64,000 nucleotides of DNA from Propionibacterium australiense (GCF_003666605.1 NZ_RCIV01000009.1:1-64000), one strand, 5' to 3'. Counted from the stretch's first letter, positions 46,999-56,675 are shown. Notes: generated from the letters alone by a model not told the origin. A program made the numbers and translations.

Positions 46999-47988
46999 TC
47001 ACACGCTCGTCGTATTGTGCTCGTGCTCCTGATGGCTGGCCGGTTCGAGCTGGATGGTGGAGTGGACGATGTCGAAGTGAGTTGCCAGGCACTCGTCCAG
47101 TTCGTCGAGGATCTGGTTGGCGTGGGCATCGGTGAAGCACTCGTCCGCGATGATGACGTGGGCGCTCACGGACGTGACACCCGAGGTGACGGTCCAGGCG
47201 TGCAGGTCATGGGCGGCCAGCACGTGGTCGACCTCGAGCAGGTGCCGGCGCACCTCCTCCAGATCCAGATCGGACGGGGCCGCCTCCATGAGGACACGCA
47301 CGGCCTTCGCGGTGACCGGCACGCCGGCCCGCACCATGAGCAGGACGACGACGAGTGAGGCGATCGCATCGGCCCGCATCCAGCCCGTGACGTGGATGAC
47401 GGCGGCCGCGGCGAAGGTGCCGATGAACCCGAACAGGTCGGTGAGGATGTGCTGGTAGGCGCCCTCGACGTTCAGGCTGGTGCGGTTGGCCGCCGCGACG
47501 AGGCGCACGTCGACGACGTTCACGACCATGCCGACCAGTGCGACGACCATGACCGGGACGGCGTCGACCTCGGGCGGGTCGACGAGGCGTTCGATGGCCT
47601 CGACGAGGACGATGACGGCCACCACGAGCAGGCTCACGCCGTTGACCATGGCCGAGATGATCTCGGCGCGGCGCCAGCCGAAGGTCATGGCGCCCCTCGG
47701 CGGGCGTGCCGCCAGCCTGGCGGCCCACAGGGCGATGGCGATCGAGGCGGCATCGGTGAGCATGTGTCCGGCGTCGGACAGCAGGGCGAGAGAGCCGGTC
47801 AGCACCGCGACGACGACCTCGACCAGCATGAAGGCCAGCAGGAGCAGAAGCGCCCCCCACAGCGGGCCACGACGAGTGGTGGCGGTGACGGTCACGCCGT
47901 GGTCGTGGTCATGGTGCTCGTGCACCTCGTCCGGACCGCCCGGCCGGCGCCGGGTTCCGTCGGCGCCATGGGCGTGGTCGTGCTGCAT
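46999..47988 (-). CDS. Cation diffusion facilitator metal exporter (CzcD/ZitB-like)
   Basis: 329 residues from ATG 47988 with AGGAGG 5 nt upstream. His-rich N-terminus (HDHAHG, HEHHDHDHG), six membrane helices, HxxxD-type metal sites in helices 2 and 5 (SDAGHMLTDA; QHILTDLFG), and a C-terminal cytoplasmic ferredoxin-like domain. It exports Zn2+ or similar divalent cations in exchange for protons. No metal-sensor gene is adjacent and no clear operator was found. Confidence 0.93.
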   Translation of the reverse strand: MQHDHAHGADGTRRRPGGPDEVHEHHDHDHGVTVTATTRRGPLWGALLLLLAFMLVEVVVAVLTGSLALLSDAGHMLTDAASIAIALWAARLAARPPRGAMTFGWRRAEIISAMVNGVSLLVVAVIVLVEAIERLVDPPEVDAVPVMVVALVGMVVNVVDVRLVAAANRTSLNVEGAYQHILTDLFGFIGTFAAAAVIHVTGWMRADAIASLVVVLLMVRAGVPVTAKAVRVLMEAAPSDLDLEEVRRHLLEVDHVLAAHDLHAWTVTSGVTSVSAHVIIADECFTDAHANQILDELDECLATHFDIVHSTIQLEPASHQEHEHNTTSV

Positions 47989-48146
47989 CGGTCCTCCTGT
48001 TCGATCCACTCGGGATCAACCTTAGGGCTGCCTCAGTTCTCGGATCCAGCATTGCGGCGTCTCATCTGAGGAACGTGCAACATGGCACCAAGAAACCTTG
48101 TCAGAAGGGCCAACCAGCTGCGAATGATCCTCACTCCGCGGCCGGC

Positions 48147-48512
48147 TCAGAGCAGGACCAGCAAGAGCAGCACGACGATCACGATGAGCGCCACCCCGGC
48201 GCCGATACCCAACCACAGCGAGGCCCTGACGGCGGGAGTGCCGTCCGGCCTGATCGAGGGGTCGTTGACCTGCCCGGGGGCGAGAGAGACGTCATTGCTG
48301 GCTCCTGCGGGCTCGCCGTAGCGGTACTGCGCGGGCAGCCGCTCACCGATCCTGGCGAGCTCTGCCCTGCTGCCGGCGCTGAACAGCTCGTCCTGCAGCT
48401 CACGGTAGTCGGCCAGGTCGAGCTGGCCCTGCGTGTAGGCCGTGCCGAGAAGATCGTTGAGACGCGCCCGGTCGCGCTCGAACTGCTCCTGCGGCACCGG
48501 CATGTTCGTCAT
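48147..48512 (-). CDS. DUF1707-type small membrane protein
   Basis: 121 residues from ATG 48512 (MTNMPVPQEQ). The N-terminal ~50 residues follow the DUF1707 pattern (ERDRARLNDLLGTAYTQGQLDLADYRELQDEL), a short helical domain common in actinobacteria; one membrane helix ends the protein (about 97-119). Function unknown. TAGGCT ends 6 nt before the ATG, so it is probably leaderless; a GTG two codons upstream is then unlikely. Confidence 0.82.
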   Translation of the reverse strand: MTNMPVPQEQFERDRARLNDLLGTAYTQGQLDLADYRELQDELFSAGSRAELARIGERLPAQYRYGEPAGASNDVSLAPGQVNDPSIRPDGTPAVRASLWLGIGAGVALIVIVVLLLLVLL

Positions 48513-48518
48513 GTCCAC

Positions 48519-48524
48519 AGCCTA
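48519..48524 (-). promoter_or_regulatory. -10 element, leaderless promoter of the DUF1707 gene
   Basis: TAGGCT on the minus strand, 6 nt before ATG 48512. Confidence 0.7.
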
Positions 48525-48572
48525 TGCGACGGCGGCGGGGGCCGTGCGGGCCCGGCCCGGTGCACCGGATGC

Positions 48573-49406
48573 TCAGTCGAGCGGCGCGAAGCCGACTCCC
48601 CTGGCCCCGAGCTCGGCCTCGCCGCCATCGGGCTCGGTGAGCACCCACAGGCCGTCGGGCAGGACCGCGACCGTGTTCTCCCAGTGTGCGGCGCGCGAGG
48701 AGTCCCGTGTCACGACGGTCCACTCGTCGTCGAGCTCGGTGACCTCCGCGCCGCCGAGGGTCACCATGGGCTCGACGCACAGGCACATGCCGGCGACGAT
48801 GCGCGGGCCCTTGCGGGGACGCCCGACATTGGGTACGTCCGGCGGCTGGTGCATGGCCGTGCCGATGCCGTGCCCGGTGTACTCGCGCAGGATGCCGAAC
48901 GAGCGGCCGTGCGAGGCGACCGAGGACTCGACCCCGTGCGAGACGTCCCCGACGCGGGCTCCGGCTCGGATCCGGGCGATGCCGTCCCACATGGACTGGC
49001 GGGTCACCTCGGACAGCATGCGGGACTGCTCGTCGACCGCACCGACTGCGACGGTGCGGGCGGCATCGGCGTGCCAGCCCTCGACGATGGCGCCGAAGTC
49101 GATGGAGACGATGTCACCCTCGGCGAGGACGCGCTGCCCGGGGATGCCGTGGACGACGACCTCGTTGACACTGATGCAGGCCACCCCCGGGAAGGGCGGG
49201 TAGCCCCAGTCCGCGCCGTAGTTGAGGAAGTTGCTGCGGGCACCGTGCCTGGCAAGCACCTCACGGCCGATCCGGTCCAGTTCCCCGGTCGTGACCCCCG
49301 GCCTGGCCGCGGCGGCCATCGCCTCGAGGCCTTCGGCGGTCACCAGCCCGGCCCTGCGCATGAGCCGGATCTGGTCGGGGGTCTTGACCTCGATGCGGGC
49401 ACGCAT
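48573..49406 (-). CDS. map: Methionine aminopeptidase, type I
   Basis: 277 residues from ATG 49406 (MRARIEVKTPDQIRLM). It removes initiator Met. The five metal ligands are in SIDFGAIVEGWHADAA (D), AARTVAVG (D), GHGIGTAMHQPP (H), VEPMV (E) and WTVVTRD downstream (E nearby). Third gene of secY-adk-map, 7 nt after adk. Confidence 0.96.
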   Translation of the reverse strand: MRARIEVKTPDQIRLMRRAGLVTAEGLEAMAAAARPGVTTGELDRIGREVLARHGARSNFLNYGADWGYPPFPGVACISVNEVVVHGIPGQRVLAEGDIVSIDFGAIVEGWHADAARTVAVGAVDEQSRMLSEVTRQSMWDGIARIRAGARVGDVSHGVESSVASHGRSFGILREYTGHGIGTAMHQPPDVPNVGRPRKGPRIVAGMCLCVEPMVTLGGAEVTELDDEWTVVTRDSSRAAHWENTVAVLPDGLWVLTEPDGGEAELGARGVGFAPLD

Positions 49407-49413
49407 GAGCCGG

Positions 49414-49986
49414 TCAGGCCACGAAGGCGTCGACGGCAGTGATGATGCGCTGACCGACCTCGTCGATGGTGCCGTTGCCGTCGACCCGTACGAGCAGGCC
49501 CTGCTGCTCGTAGCTGTCGAGCAGGGGCTGGGTGGACTCGAGGTAGACGTCCATGCGGTGCCGGATGGTCTCCTCGTTGTCGTCCGCACGCCCCTCGATG
49601 CCGGCGCGCTTGAGCAGGCGGGCGATGAGATCCTCGGGGTCCACGTCGAGGCAGATCACTGCGTCGAGGCCGGCGGAGTGCTCGGTCAGATAGGCGCCGA
49701 GCGCCTCGACCTGGTGCAGGGTGCGGGGGAAGCCGTCGAGCAGCCAGCCGTCGGCCGCGTCGGCCTGGTCGAGCCGGTCGGTGACGATCTGCTCGGTGAG
49801 CTCGTCCGGGACGTAGTTGCCGGCGGCCATGATGGCACTGACCTGCTTGCCCAGCTCGGTGCCCTGCTTGACGTTGGCGCGGAAGATGTCGCCGGTGGAG
49901 ATGGCCGGCACCCCGTAGTGCTCGGCGATGCCGACGGCCTGTGTGCCCTTGCCCGCCCCGGGGGCACCCATGATCAGCAGTCTCAT
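49414..49986 (-). CDS. adk: Adenylate kinase
   Basis: 190 residues, the short form without the zinc-type LID insert usual in actinobacteria. It equilibrates ATP, AMP and ADP. P-loop [20 protein letters not shown] (AMP site) and GFPRTLHQ. The start overlaps the secY stop by 4 nt. Confidence 0.97.
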   Translation of the reverse strand: MRLLIMGAPGAGKGTQAVGIAEHYGVPAISTGDIFRANVKQGTELGKQVSAIMAAGNYVPDELTEQIVTDRLDQADAADGWLLDGFPRTLHQVEALGAYLTEHSAGLDAVICLDVDPEDLIARLLKRAGIEGRADDNEETIRHRMDVYLESTQPLLDSYEQQGLLVRVDGNGTIDEVGQRIITAVDAFVA

Positions 49987-51296
49987 CTGAGGAACCCTTC
50001 GTAGTTGTGCTGGTGGAGCTGGGACTCCACCTGTTTCATGGTGTCCAGGCCGACACCGACCATGATGAGCAGGCTCGTGCCGCCGAACGGGAAGTTCTGG
50101 TCGGCGTTGATCCAGATGATGGCCAGCGTCGGGATGAGCGAGATGACCGCCAGGTACAGCGACCCGGGGGCCGTCAGCCGGCTCAGGACGTACGACAGGT
50201 ACTCCTCGGTGGGTTTGCCCGCCCGGACACCGGGAATGAAACCACCATACTTGCGCATGTTGTCGCTGATCTCGACGGGGTCGAAGGTGATCGCCACGTA
50301 GAAGTACGCGAAGAAGATGATGAGCAGCAGGTAGACGGCGTTGTAGATGAGGCCGTCACCGGTACCGGCAAGGTTCGTGGCGACCCACTCCGAGACCTTC
50401 CCGGTCGGCCGGAAGATCAGGTAGAGCGAGGGCAGGTACAGGATCGAGGAGGCGAAGATGACCGGGATGACGCCCGCCTGGTTGACCTTCAGCGGGATGT
50501 AGGTACTGGAGCCGCCCATGAGACGGTTGCCGACCATGCGTTTGGCGTACTGCACGGGGATGCGCCGCTGCGCCTGCTCGACGAAGACCACCCCGGCCAT
50601 GACGAGCAGGCCGACGGCGACGACGATGATCATGAGCAGCCAGCCCTGGTTCCCGGGGTGGGCGGTGCGGATGGCCCACATCGAACTCGGGAAGCGCGCC
50701 GCGATCTGGGTGAAGATGAGGATCGACATGCCGTTGCCGATGCCGCGGTCGGTGATGAGCTCACCGAGCCACATGATGAGCGAGGTGCCGGCGGTCATGG
50801 TGAGGATCATGACGACGATCGAGAAGATGCCGGTGTCGTAGACGACCGACTGGCTGCAGGAGCTGTACAGCTGACCGGACACGGCCAGCATCGTGAAGCT
50901 GGTGGCCTGCAGGACGGCGAGGACGACCGTGACCCAGCGCGTGTACTTGGTGATCGTCTCCTGCCCGGTCGAGCCCTCCTTCTTGAGGTTCTCCAGGTGC
51001 GGGATGACGACGGTCAGCAGCTGCAGGATGATCGATGCCGTGATGTACGGCATGATGCCGAGCGCGAAGACCGACAGGTGCAGCAGCGCACCGCCGCTGA
51101 ACAGGTTGATCATCGCGTAGGCGCCCGCCGCGTCGCCCGTGGTGGCGTCGGCGGCGCACTGCTGGATCGCGGAGATGTTCACATTGGGGGTGGGGATGGA
51201 GGCCCCCAGCCTGAAGATCACGAGGATCATCAGGGTGAACAGGATCTTCTTGCGCAGGTCCGGGGACCGGAACGCGTTGAGGAAAGCCGAAATCAC
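49983..51296 (-). CDS. secY: Protein translocase subunit SecY
   Basis: 437 residues from GTG 51296 ([18 protein letters not shown]); the open frame upstream is not SecY-like. Ten membrane helices form the SecYEG channel; the plug and cytoplasmic loops ([17 protein letters not shown]) are visible. The ribosome site is weak. First gene of secY-adk-map; the ribosomal spc genes that usually precede it are not adjacent (an unrelated MBL gene is), so the operon has been split. Confidence 0.97.
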   Translation of the reverse strand: MISAFLNAFRSPDLRKKILFTLMILVIFRLGASIPTPNVNISAIQQCAADATTGDAAGAYAMINLFSGGALLHLSVFALGIMPYITASIILQLLTVVIPHLENLKKEGSTGQETITKYTRWVTVVLAVLQATSFTMLAVSGQLYSSCSQSVVYDTGIFSIVVMILTMTAGTSLIMWLGELITDRGIGNGMSILIFTQIAARFPSSMWAIRTAHPGNQGWLLMIIVVAVGLLVMAGVVFVEQAQRRIPVQYAKRMVGNRLMGGSSTYIPLKVNQAGVIPVIFASSILYLPSLYLIFRPTGKVSEWVATNLAGTGDGLIYNAVYLLLIIFFAYFYVAITFDPVEISDNMRKYGGFIPGVRAGKPTEEYLSYVLSRLTAPGSLYLAVISLIPTLAIIWINADQNFPFGGTSLLIMVGVGLDTMKQVESQLHQHNYEGFLR

Positions 51297-51480
51297 AACT
51301 GCACTCTCTGTTGGCTGCTGGTGGACTGCCCACCCAGCGGGGGCACCGGGAGGCCATGGCACAACTCGAACAGCGTACCCCGTTTGGCCGAACCGAGTGA
51401 ATCCCGGAGGCTCTGACCCTCCCGAGGCCCCCGCCGGACGGTCCCGGCCATGGTCGCCGGCGAGACTGCCGCCGGCCGGC

Positions 51481-52131
51481 TCACCGGACGGCGGGCACCG
51501 TCCAGGGCCATCCGCTGCCGAGCGGCACGAACTCACTGCCGCCCATGGCGGTGACCCGGTCGGCGATGAGCGCGAAGCCGCGGTCGTTGAGCAGGCCGTC
51601 GTGGATCGGAATGGCGAAGCGGGCACCGACGGCACGAACGAACTCGACCGTCTCACTGACCTTGCTCCACGGCGCCATCATCGGCACCGCCAGCACGTCG
51701 ATGCCCTCCGGCGAGGTGTCGATCTCGTCACCGGGGTGGAAGAGCACGGGCTCGTCGGGGGCTGCGATGACCAGGCCGACGTTGCCGATGCGCGGGATCT
51801 CGGGGTGGATCACCGCATGATGACCTCCGACCGCCGTGACCTGGACGTCCTTGACGGTGACCTGCTGACCGGCGGTCAGGGCCGTACCCCCTGCTGCCGG
51901 GAAATCGGCGAGGACACCGGCCTCGGCGTACACGTCGAGACCGGGATGCCCGGCGACGAACCCCGGGAAACGCGCCGGGTCGACGTGGTCGGGGTGACGG
52001 TGCGTGACGAACACGGCGTCCAGCCCGCCGAGGTCGGTCCACCCGTCGGAGTAGTTGCCCGGGTCGATGAGGACACGGGCCTGGCCGGTCTCGACCAGGA
52101 GGCAGGAATGACCGAAACGCGTGATCTGCAT
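51481..52131 (-). CDS. MBL-fold metal-dependent hydrolase (UlaG/YfnR-like)
   Basis: 216 residues. Metallo-beta-lactamase fold: the HxHxDH motif appears as THRHPDHVD, with further ligands in AVGGHHAV and FHPGDE. Close to the small UlaG-like hydrolases of unknown substrate. CATAGT ends 6 nt before the ATG, a possible leaderless start; no Shine-Dalgarno. Confidence 0.88.
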   Translation of the reverse strand: MQITRFGHSCLLVETGQARVLIDPGNYSDGWTDLGGLDAVFVTHRHPDHVDPARFPGFVAGHPGLDVYAEAGVLADFPAAGGTALTAGQQVTVKDVQVTAVGGHHAVIHPEIPRIGNVGLVIAAPDEPVLFHPGDEIDTSPEGIDVLAVPMMAPWSKVSETVEFVRAVGARFAIPIHDGLLNDRGFALIADRVTAMGGSEFVPLGSGWPWTVPAVR

Positions 52132-52137
52132 GATCCC

Positions 52138-52143
52138 ACTATG
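52138..52143 (-). promoter_or_regulatory. -10-like element upstream of the MBL-fold gene
   Basis: CATAGT on the minus strand, 6 nt before the ATG. Confidence 0.5.
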
Positions 52144-52218
52144 CCGCCATCGTCACCATGAGGGGGAAACCGCCCGCCGTTCGGCGCGGTGGACGATCCG
52201 CGCCGCGGGCGTCGCCGC

Positions 52219-53604
52219 TCACTCGTACCAGTCCGCGATCGGCTCGGCGGGAGCGTACTTGGCGCGGTAGTCGTTGAGGCGTTCGGCGATCATGAACGCC
52301 ATCTCGAGGCTCTGGTTGCGGTTCAGACGGGGATCGCAGGTCGTCTCGTAGCGCTCGGCCAGGTCGGCCTCCGACAGCTGGAAGGCGCCGCCGAGGCATT
52401 CGGTGACGTCGTCGCCGGTGAGCTCCATGTGGACGCCGCCCGGCCAGGTACCCAGCTGCTCGTGGACGTCGAAGAAGCCGTTGAGTTCCTCGACGACGGC
52501 CGCGTACTCGCGGGTCTTGTAGCCCTTGGGCGTCTCGAAGGTGTTGCCGTGCATGGGATCGCACACCCAGGCGACCTCGCGGCCCGATGCCACGACCCCC
52601 TCGACGAGCGCCGGCAACCGGTCCCGCACCTTGTCGGCGCCCATCCTGGTGATGAACGTGATGCGGCCGGGCACCCGGCCGGGGTCGAGCCGGTCGGCGA
52701 TGGTCAGGGCCTCGGCGGCTGTCGCCGTCGGCCCGAGCTTGATGCCCAGCGGGTTGTGCACATGGCTGAGCAGCTCCACCTGGGCGCCATCGGGCTGGCG
52801 GGTGCGTTCGCCGATCCACACCATGTGCCCCGAGGTGTCGTAGGGACGGGAGCTGCGCGAGTCGATGCGGGTCATCGCGTACTCGTAGTCGAGCAGCAGG
52901 GCCTCGTGGCTGGCGTAGAAGTCGACGGTGCGCATGGTGTCGGCGTCGACGCCGCAGGCCGTCATGAACCCGAGGGCGCGCTGGATCTCGTCGGCGATCC
53001 GTTCGTAGTTGTCCTCGACGTGCGAGTCCTTGACGAAGCTGGCGTTCCAGGCGTGCAGCTGACGCAGGTCGGCGAAGCCGCCCTTGACGAAGGCGCGCAC
53101 CAGGTTGAGCGTGGCGGCCGAGGCGTTGTACATGTTGAGCAGGCGCTGCGGGTCGTGGCGGCGGGACTCGGCGTTGAAGGCGAAACCGTTCACGGCGTCA
53201 CCGCGGTAGGCGGGCAGGGTGAGCTCGCCGCGGGTCTCGGTGTCCTTGCTGCGCGGCTTGGCGTACTGTCCCGCGAGACGACCGATCTTCACGACCGGTA
53301 CCTGCGCTGCGTAGGTGAGGACGACACTCATCGCCAGCAGGACACGCAGCTTGGCCTTGATCGGATTGGCCTGAACACCGTCGAAGGTCTCGGCGCAGTC
53401 ACCGCCCTGCAGGATGAAGGCCTTGCCGGCGGCCGCCTGGGCGATCCGTTCGCGCAGCTCGTCGCACTCGCCGGCGAACACGAGCGGGGGCAGGCTGCTC
53501 AGCTCGGTGACCACCCGTGCGATCTCAGCCGTGTCGTCGTAGTGCGGCTGCTGCACCTGGGGCAGGGCATGCAGGTCATTCAGCGAGGGAATCAGCTCGG
53601 ACAC
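52219..53604 (-). CDS. aroG: 3-deoxy-7-phosphoheptulonate synthase, class II
   Basis: 461 residues from GTG 53604. It joins PEP and erythrose-4-phosphate, the first shikimate step. Class II signatures GGDCAETF, GRLAGQYAKPRS and DPMHGNT are present. An in-frame GTG at 53610 is a rival start, but TATCCT ends 7 nt before 53604 and only 1 nt before 53610, so the later GTG fits a leaderless transcript. The mycobacterial enzyme is feedback-regulated and partners chorismate mutase; no mutase gene is adjacent. Confidence 0.95.
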   Translation of the reverse strand: MSELIPSLNDLHALPQVQQPHYDDTAEIARVVTELSSLPPLVFAGECDELRERIAQAAAGKAFILQGGDCAETFDGVQANPIKAKLRVLLAMSVVLTYAAQVPVVKIGRLAGQYAKPRSKDTETRGELTLPAYRGDAVNGFAFNAESRRHDPQRLLNMYNASAATLNLVRAFVKGGFADLRQLHAWNASFVKDSHVEDNYERIADEIQRALGFMTACGVDADTMRTVDFYASHEALLLDYEYAMTRIDSRSSRPYDTSGHMVWIGERTRQPDGAQVELLSHVHNPLGIKLGPTATAAEALTIADRLDPGRVPGRITFITRMGADKVRDRLPALVEGVVASGREVAWVCDPMHGNTFETPKGYKTREYAAVVEELNGFFDVHEQLGTWPGGVHMELTGDDVTECLGGAFQLSEADLAERYETTCDPRLNRNQSLEMAFMIAERLNDYRAKYAPAEPIADWYE

Positions 53605-53611
53605 CTTCACA

Positions 53612-53617
53612 AGGATA
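53612..53617 (-). promoter_or_regulatory. -10 element, leaderless promoter of the DAHP synthase gene
   Basis: TATCCT on the minus strand, 7 nt before GTG 53604. Confidence 0.65.
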
Positions 53618-53641
53618 GGGCACCTCGCTGCGAATCACGGC

Positions 53642-54709
53642 TCAGTGGCCGGCGCGGGTCCTGGTCCGGGCCGCCGCGCGAGCCAGGTCCAGTTCGTCGC
53701 GCTCACGGAACATCTCGCGGCGCTCGGCCTCGGCGCGGCGCTGCTGCGAGACGGTCGGGTACTCGCTGGCCCGTACCCATGCGCGGTGCCGGCGGGCAGC
53801 GGCTGCGAGCTCCTTGGCCTCAGCTGGCGTGGTGTCGGCGTAGCTACGACCGGCCAGTGCCACGATCGCGCTCATGATCTCGTCGGTGACGCCGCGCAGC
53901 AGGACCCCGTCGAGGGCGTAGCTGAGTGCGGGGATCTCCCAGAACCGGGAGAAGTCCAGGGGCTCACCGACGACCACCGTCGGCCCGAGGGCCCGGTCGG
54001 TGACGGGCCGGAGCAGACGGTGGCCGGCCCTGGCCGGGATGATGCCGACCGGGACGACCGGAACCTTGGCGGTCAGGGCGAGCCAGGCCACGTCGGTGCC
54101 GCCCCGGTGGATGTCGCCGTCCGGGCTGGGAGTGCCCTCGGGGAAGATGACGACCAGGCCGCCGTCGGCGAGCACCGTGACGGCGTCGTCACCCTGCTGC
54201 GGGTCATCGACGAGGACCCGCCTGCGAAGCAGACGACTGGTCGATCCGGCGGCCAGGTGCAGCGGGCGGTCGAGCGCGGCACGGAGACGGCTGAAGTCAC
54301 CGGCCCAGATGTGGTTGGCGGCGAGGATCGCACCGCCGTCTGGCAGCCTCTCCGCGCCCTCGACGTGCACCGACAGGGCCTGCTGGGTGCTCCTGGCCGC
54401 ACGACGGGTCCAGTTCCACGCGGCACGAGCCCGGCCCGGTCTCGCCAGCTGCTCCACCCGGGTCATCTCGTCCGGGGTGGGCGGGGATCCGGGAGCGTCC
54501 GGGGACTGCGGGGAGGCTGCGGCGCTGGCCCTGGCCGGTCCTGGGGCATCGGGGCTGACCGGCCCGGCCCCGGCATCGGGAGCGGCCCCGGAGCCGTCGG
54601 CCGCACTGCCCTCCATCGCCCCGGCGGGGGTCTCCCGGGCACGCGCCGGCCTCCGCCCGGCGGTCTCGTCCGGCAACCGCGGATCGTCGTAGGCGCTCTC
54701 GTCACTCAT
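53642..54709 (-). CDS. Lysophospholipid acyltransferase (PlsC family), second copy
   Basis: 355 residues from ATG 54709, overlapping the upstream acyltransferase by 8 nt. The first ~105 residues are a disordered Pro/Ala/Asp-rich region. The PlsC domain (about 115-290) has NHIWAGD (HX4D) and FPEGTPSPDG. It should acylate lysophosphatidate or a related glycolipid. The tail is charged and helical (SQQRRAEAERREMFRERDEL). It is a paralogue of its neighbour, so the pair may use different acyl groups. Confidence 0.9.
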   Translation of the reverse strand: MSDESAYDDPRLPDETAGRRPARARETPAGAMEGSAADGSGAAPDAGAGPVSPDAPGPARASAAASPQSPDAPGSPPTPDEMTRVEQLARPGRARAAWNWTRRAARSTQQALSVHVEGAERLPDGGAILAANHIWAGDFSRLRAALDRPLHLAAGSTSRLLRRRVLVDDPQQGDDAVTVLADGGLVVIFPEGTPSPDGDIHRGGTDVAWLALTAKVPVVPVGIIPARAGHRLLRPVTDRALGPTVVVGEPLDFSRFWEIPALSYALDGVLLRGVTDEIMSAIVALAGRSYADTTPAEAKELAAAARRHRAWVRASEYPTVSQQRRAEAERREMFRERDELDLARAAARTRTRAGH

Positions 54710-55493
54710 CGTTCTCGCCAGGCCCGGTGGCCGCCCGGGCGGCCAGTTCGGCATCGGTGGGGGGAACCTCGAGGCCGTCATTGGCCCTGATCCGTGTGTA
54801 GCCGCTCAGGTCCTTGTCCTTGAGGTTGCCGTACTTCACGCGGTTCGCGTAGACGTTCACGTACTCCTGGCCGGTCAGGTCCTGGATGTGGGCCATGATG
54901 TCATCGGTCACCCAGCGCAGTACCCGCACCGAGTCGGCCTGCCCCCGCCAGGGCGTGTAGTCGAGCGGTTCGCCGATGATGATACGGGCGTCCTTCATGG
55001 TGGGCAGGCCGAGGGGGCCCTTGCGCAGATGGGTGTTGACCATGCCGACCGGAACGACCGGCACCCCGTTCTCCAGGGCGAGACGGGCGGCACCGGTGTG
55101 CCCCCGGTAGAGCCTGTCGTCCGGGGTGCGCGTGCCCTCGGGGAAGATGCCGATGAGATTGCCGGCAGCCAGTTCGGCCTCGACCGGCCCCAGCGCGTCG
55201 ACGCTGGCGCGGCCACCTGAACGGTCGAGCGGCACCATGCCGACAGCACGCAGGAACCAGGCGACGATCCGCATCCTGAGCCCCTTGCCCTCGAAGAGTT
55301 CCTTCTTGGCCGGCCAGATGAGGCGGCGCCTCATGATGGCCGGGAGGGTGAAGGTGTCACCGGCGTCGAGATGATTGCTCGCGAGCACTGCGCCGCCCTC
55401 GGCCGGGATGTTCTGCTCGTCCACCAGCTCGGGATGCATGAGCAGTCTCACGCCCGGACGGAACAACACGTACTTGAAGAAGCGGTACCACAC
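54702..55493 (-). CDS. 1-acylglycerol-3-phosphate O-acyltransferase (PlsC family)
   Basis: 263 residues from GTG 55493 (VWYRFFKYVLFRPGV). The catalytic NHLDAGD (HX4D) and the substrate site FPEGTRTPDD are intact, with a hydrophobic N-terminal helix for membrane association. It makes phosphatidic acid. TAGAGT ends 7 nt before the GTG; the open frame upstream has no protein-like sequence. Translationally coupled to the second acyltransferase. Confidence 0.92.
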   Translation of the reverse strand: MWYRFFKYVLFRPGVRLLMHPELVDEQNIPAEGGAVLASNHLDAGDTFTLPAIMRRRLIWPAKKELFEGKGLRMRIVAWFLRAVGMVPLDRSGGRASVDALGPVEAELAAGNLIGIFPEGTRTPDDRLYRGHTGAARLALENGVPVVPVGMVNTHLRKGPLGLPTMKDARIIIGEPLDYTPWRGQADSVRVLRWVTDDIMAHIQDLTGQEYVNVYANRVKYGNLKDKDLSGYTRIRANDGLEVPPTDAELAARAATGPGENDE

Positions 55494-55500
55494 GTCTCTC

Positions 55501-55506
55501 ACTCTA
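55501..55506 (-). promoter_or_regulatory. -10 element, leaderless promoter of the acyltransferase pair
   Basis: TAGAGT on the minus strand, 7 nt before GTG 55493. Confidence 0.7.
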
Positions 55507-55580
55507 TCGGGACGCACCGCCGCGGCCCGGGAGGCCGGCACGGCCTCGGCGGGGCGCGCCACGCACCCCCTGATCCCTGC

Positions 55581-56675
55581 TCAGGGAACGTTCGCCGCAC
55601 ACCAGCGGGCCAGTACGCCGGTGACCTCGCCCACCTGGTCTCCCGGTGTCGTCCACAGCTGCTCGACCAGATCGCCTGCCGTATCCGCACCGAGCTCGTC
55701 GACGAGTTCACTGACGGCGGCCCAGCTGAGCGCGTAGGCGCGCCGCAGGGCGTCGGCGTCGTCGGTGGCGGCGAACTCGTCGTCCGTGGGCAGGGCCGGG
55801 GCGCCGCCGGAGTCCTGGCAGCCCTGGACGGCTCTCGCCGCGCTGGACGCGCGTTCGGTGGCGTCCTGGGGCAGCGCGAGCCACTCGGCCAGGCCCTCGC
55901 TGACCCACGCATTGCCGGCGACCGGTGCGCCGAGCCGGGTCAGGCGCCAGTGCACCGCCTCGTGGGTGAGCAGCATGGTCTGCTGGGCAGGGCTCCACTG
56001 CCCCGCCCGGGCCGGGTTGACGACGACGCGGACCGCCTCGCCCGCCCGGCGGGTGAGGGCGCCCAGCCCCTGCGTCTGGGTGCTCGGGGTGCCGGTGACC
56101 AGCGCGTACGCACTGCCCGTGGCGGGCACCTCGATGGGCAGCGGCGCCTCGGAGCCGGTATCCAGCAGGGCCATTCCGGAGTCGCCGATGGCTCGCGCCG
56201 CCGCGCCGGCCGCGGCGGACGGATCACTCGCGCCCCGTCCGACGATGAGAACCGCGCCATCGGCGGTGATGACGTCGACCGGTTCGACGAGCCATTCGGG
56301 CGCCGGCCGGGAGGCCACGGGCTCGATCCGGGTGATCCGGCAGAGTCCGCCGACACACCCGATGGCCATGTCCACCGCATGGCTGGCGGCGGCCTGCTCG
56401 CCCGGGAGCGACCAGTCCACCTGCCAGCCGTCGCCTGTCTCGGTGACACCGACGTCGCCCAGCTGGGTGAGGTTGGACCACCACATGTCGCGGGTGGACT
56501 GCGGAATCGAACCATCGAGTACCGCGTCGAACCGCTCCCGGTCCGTTTCGGCCATCGATGCGTTGAGCATCTCGAGCGCCTCGGCGGCGCTGGACGGGCC
56601 GGAGGCGCAGGCGGCCAGGGGCACGACGAGCGCCAAGGCCGCCGCCGAGGCCAGGAGACGCCGGGTGGTCCGCAT
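55581..56675 (-). CDS. Lipoprotein with HExxH zinc-protease motif
   Basis: 364 residues from ATG 56675 (MRTTRRLLAS); GTG 56681 is an alternative. Lipobox LAAC near residue 23 anchors it outside. The first half has an NTF2-like look (DMWWSNLTQLGDVGV, GWQVDWSLP). The second half carries HEAVH (about 238-242) and WVSEGLAEW 18 residues on, where the Glu is the third zinc ligand of gluzincins (peptidase MA-like). Activity is inferred from the motif. No neighbour gives a clue to its substrate. Confidence 0.82.
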   Translation of the reverse strand: MRTTRRLLASAAALALVVPLAACASGPSSAAEALEMLNASMAETDRERFDAVLDGSIPQSTRDMWWSNLTQLGDVGVTETGDGWQVDWSLPGEQAAASHAVDMAIGCVGGLCRITRIEPVASRPAPEWLVEPVDVITADGAVLIVGRGASDPSAAAGAAARAIGDSGMALLDTGSEAPLPIEVPATGSAYALVTGTPSTQTQGLGALTRRAGEAVRVVVNPARAGQWSPAQQTMLLTHEAVHWRLTRLGAPVAGNAWVSEGLAEWLALPQDATERASSAARAVQGCQDSGGAPALPTDDEFAATDDADALRRAYALSWAAVSELVDELGADTAGDLVEQLWTTPGDQVGEVTGVLARWCAANVP

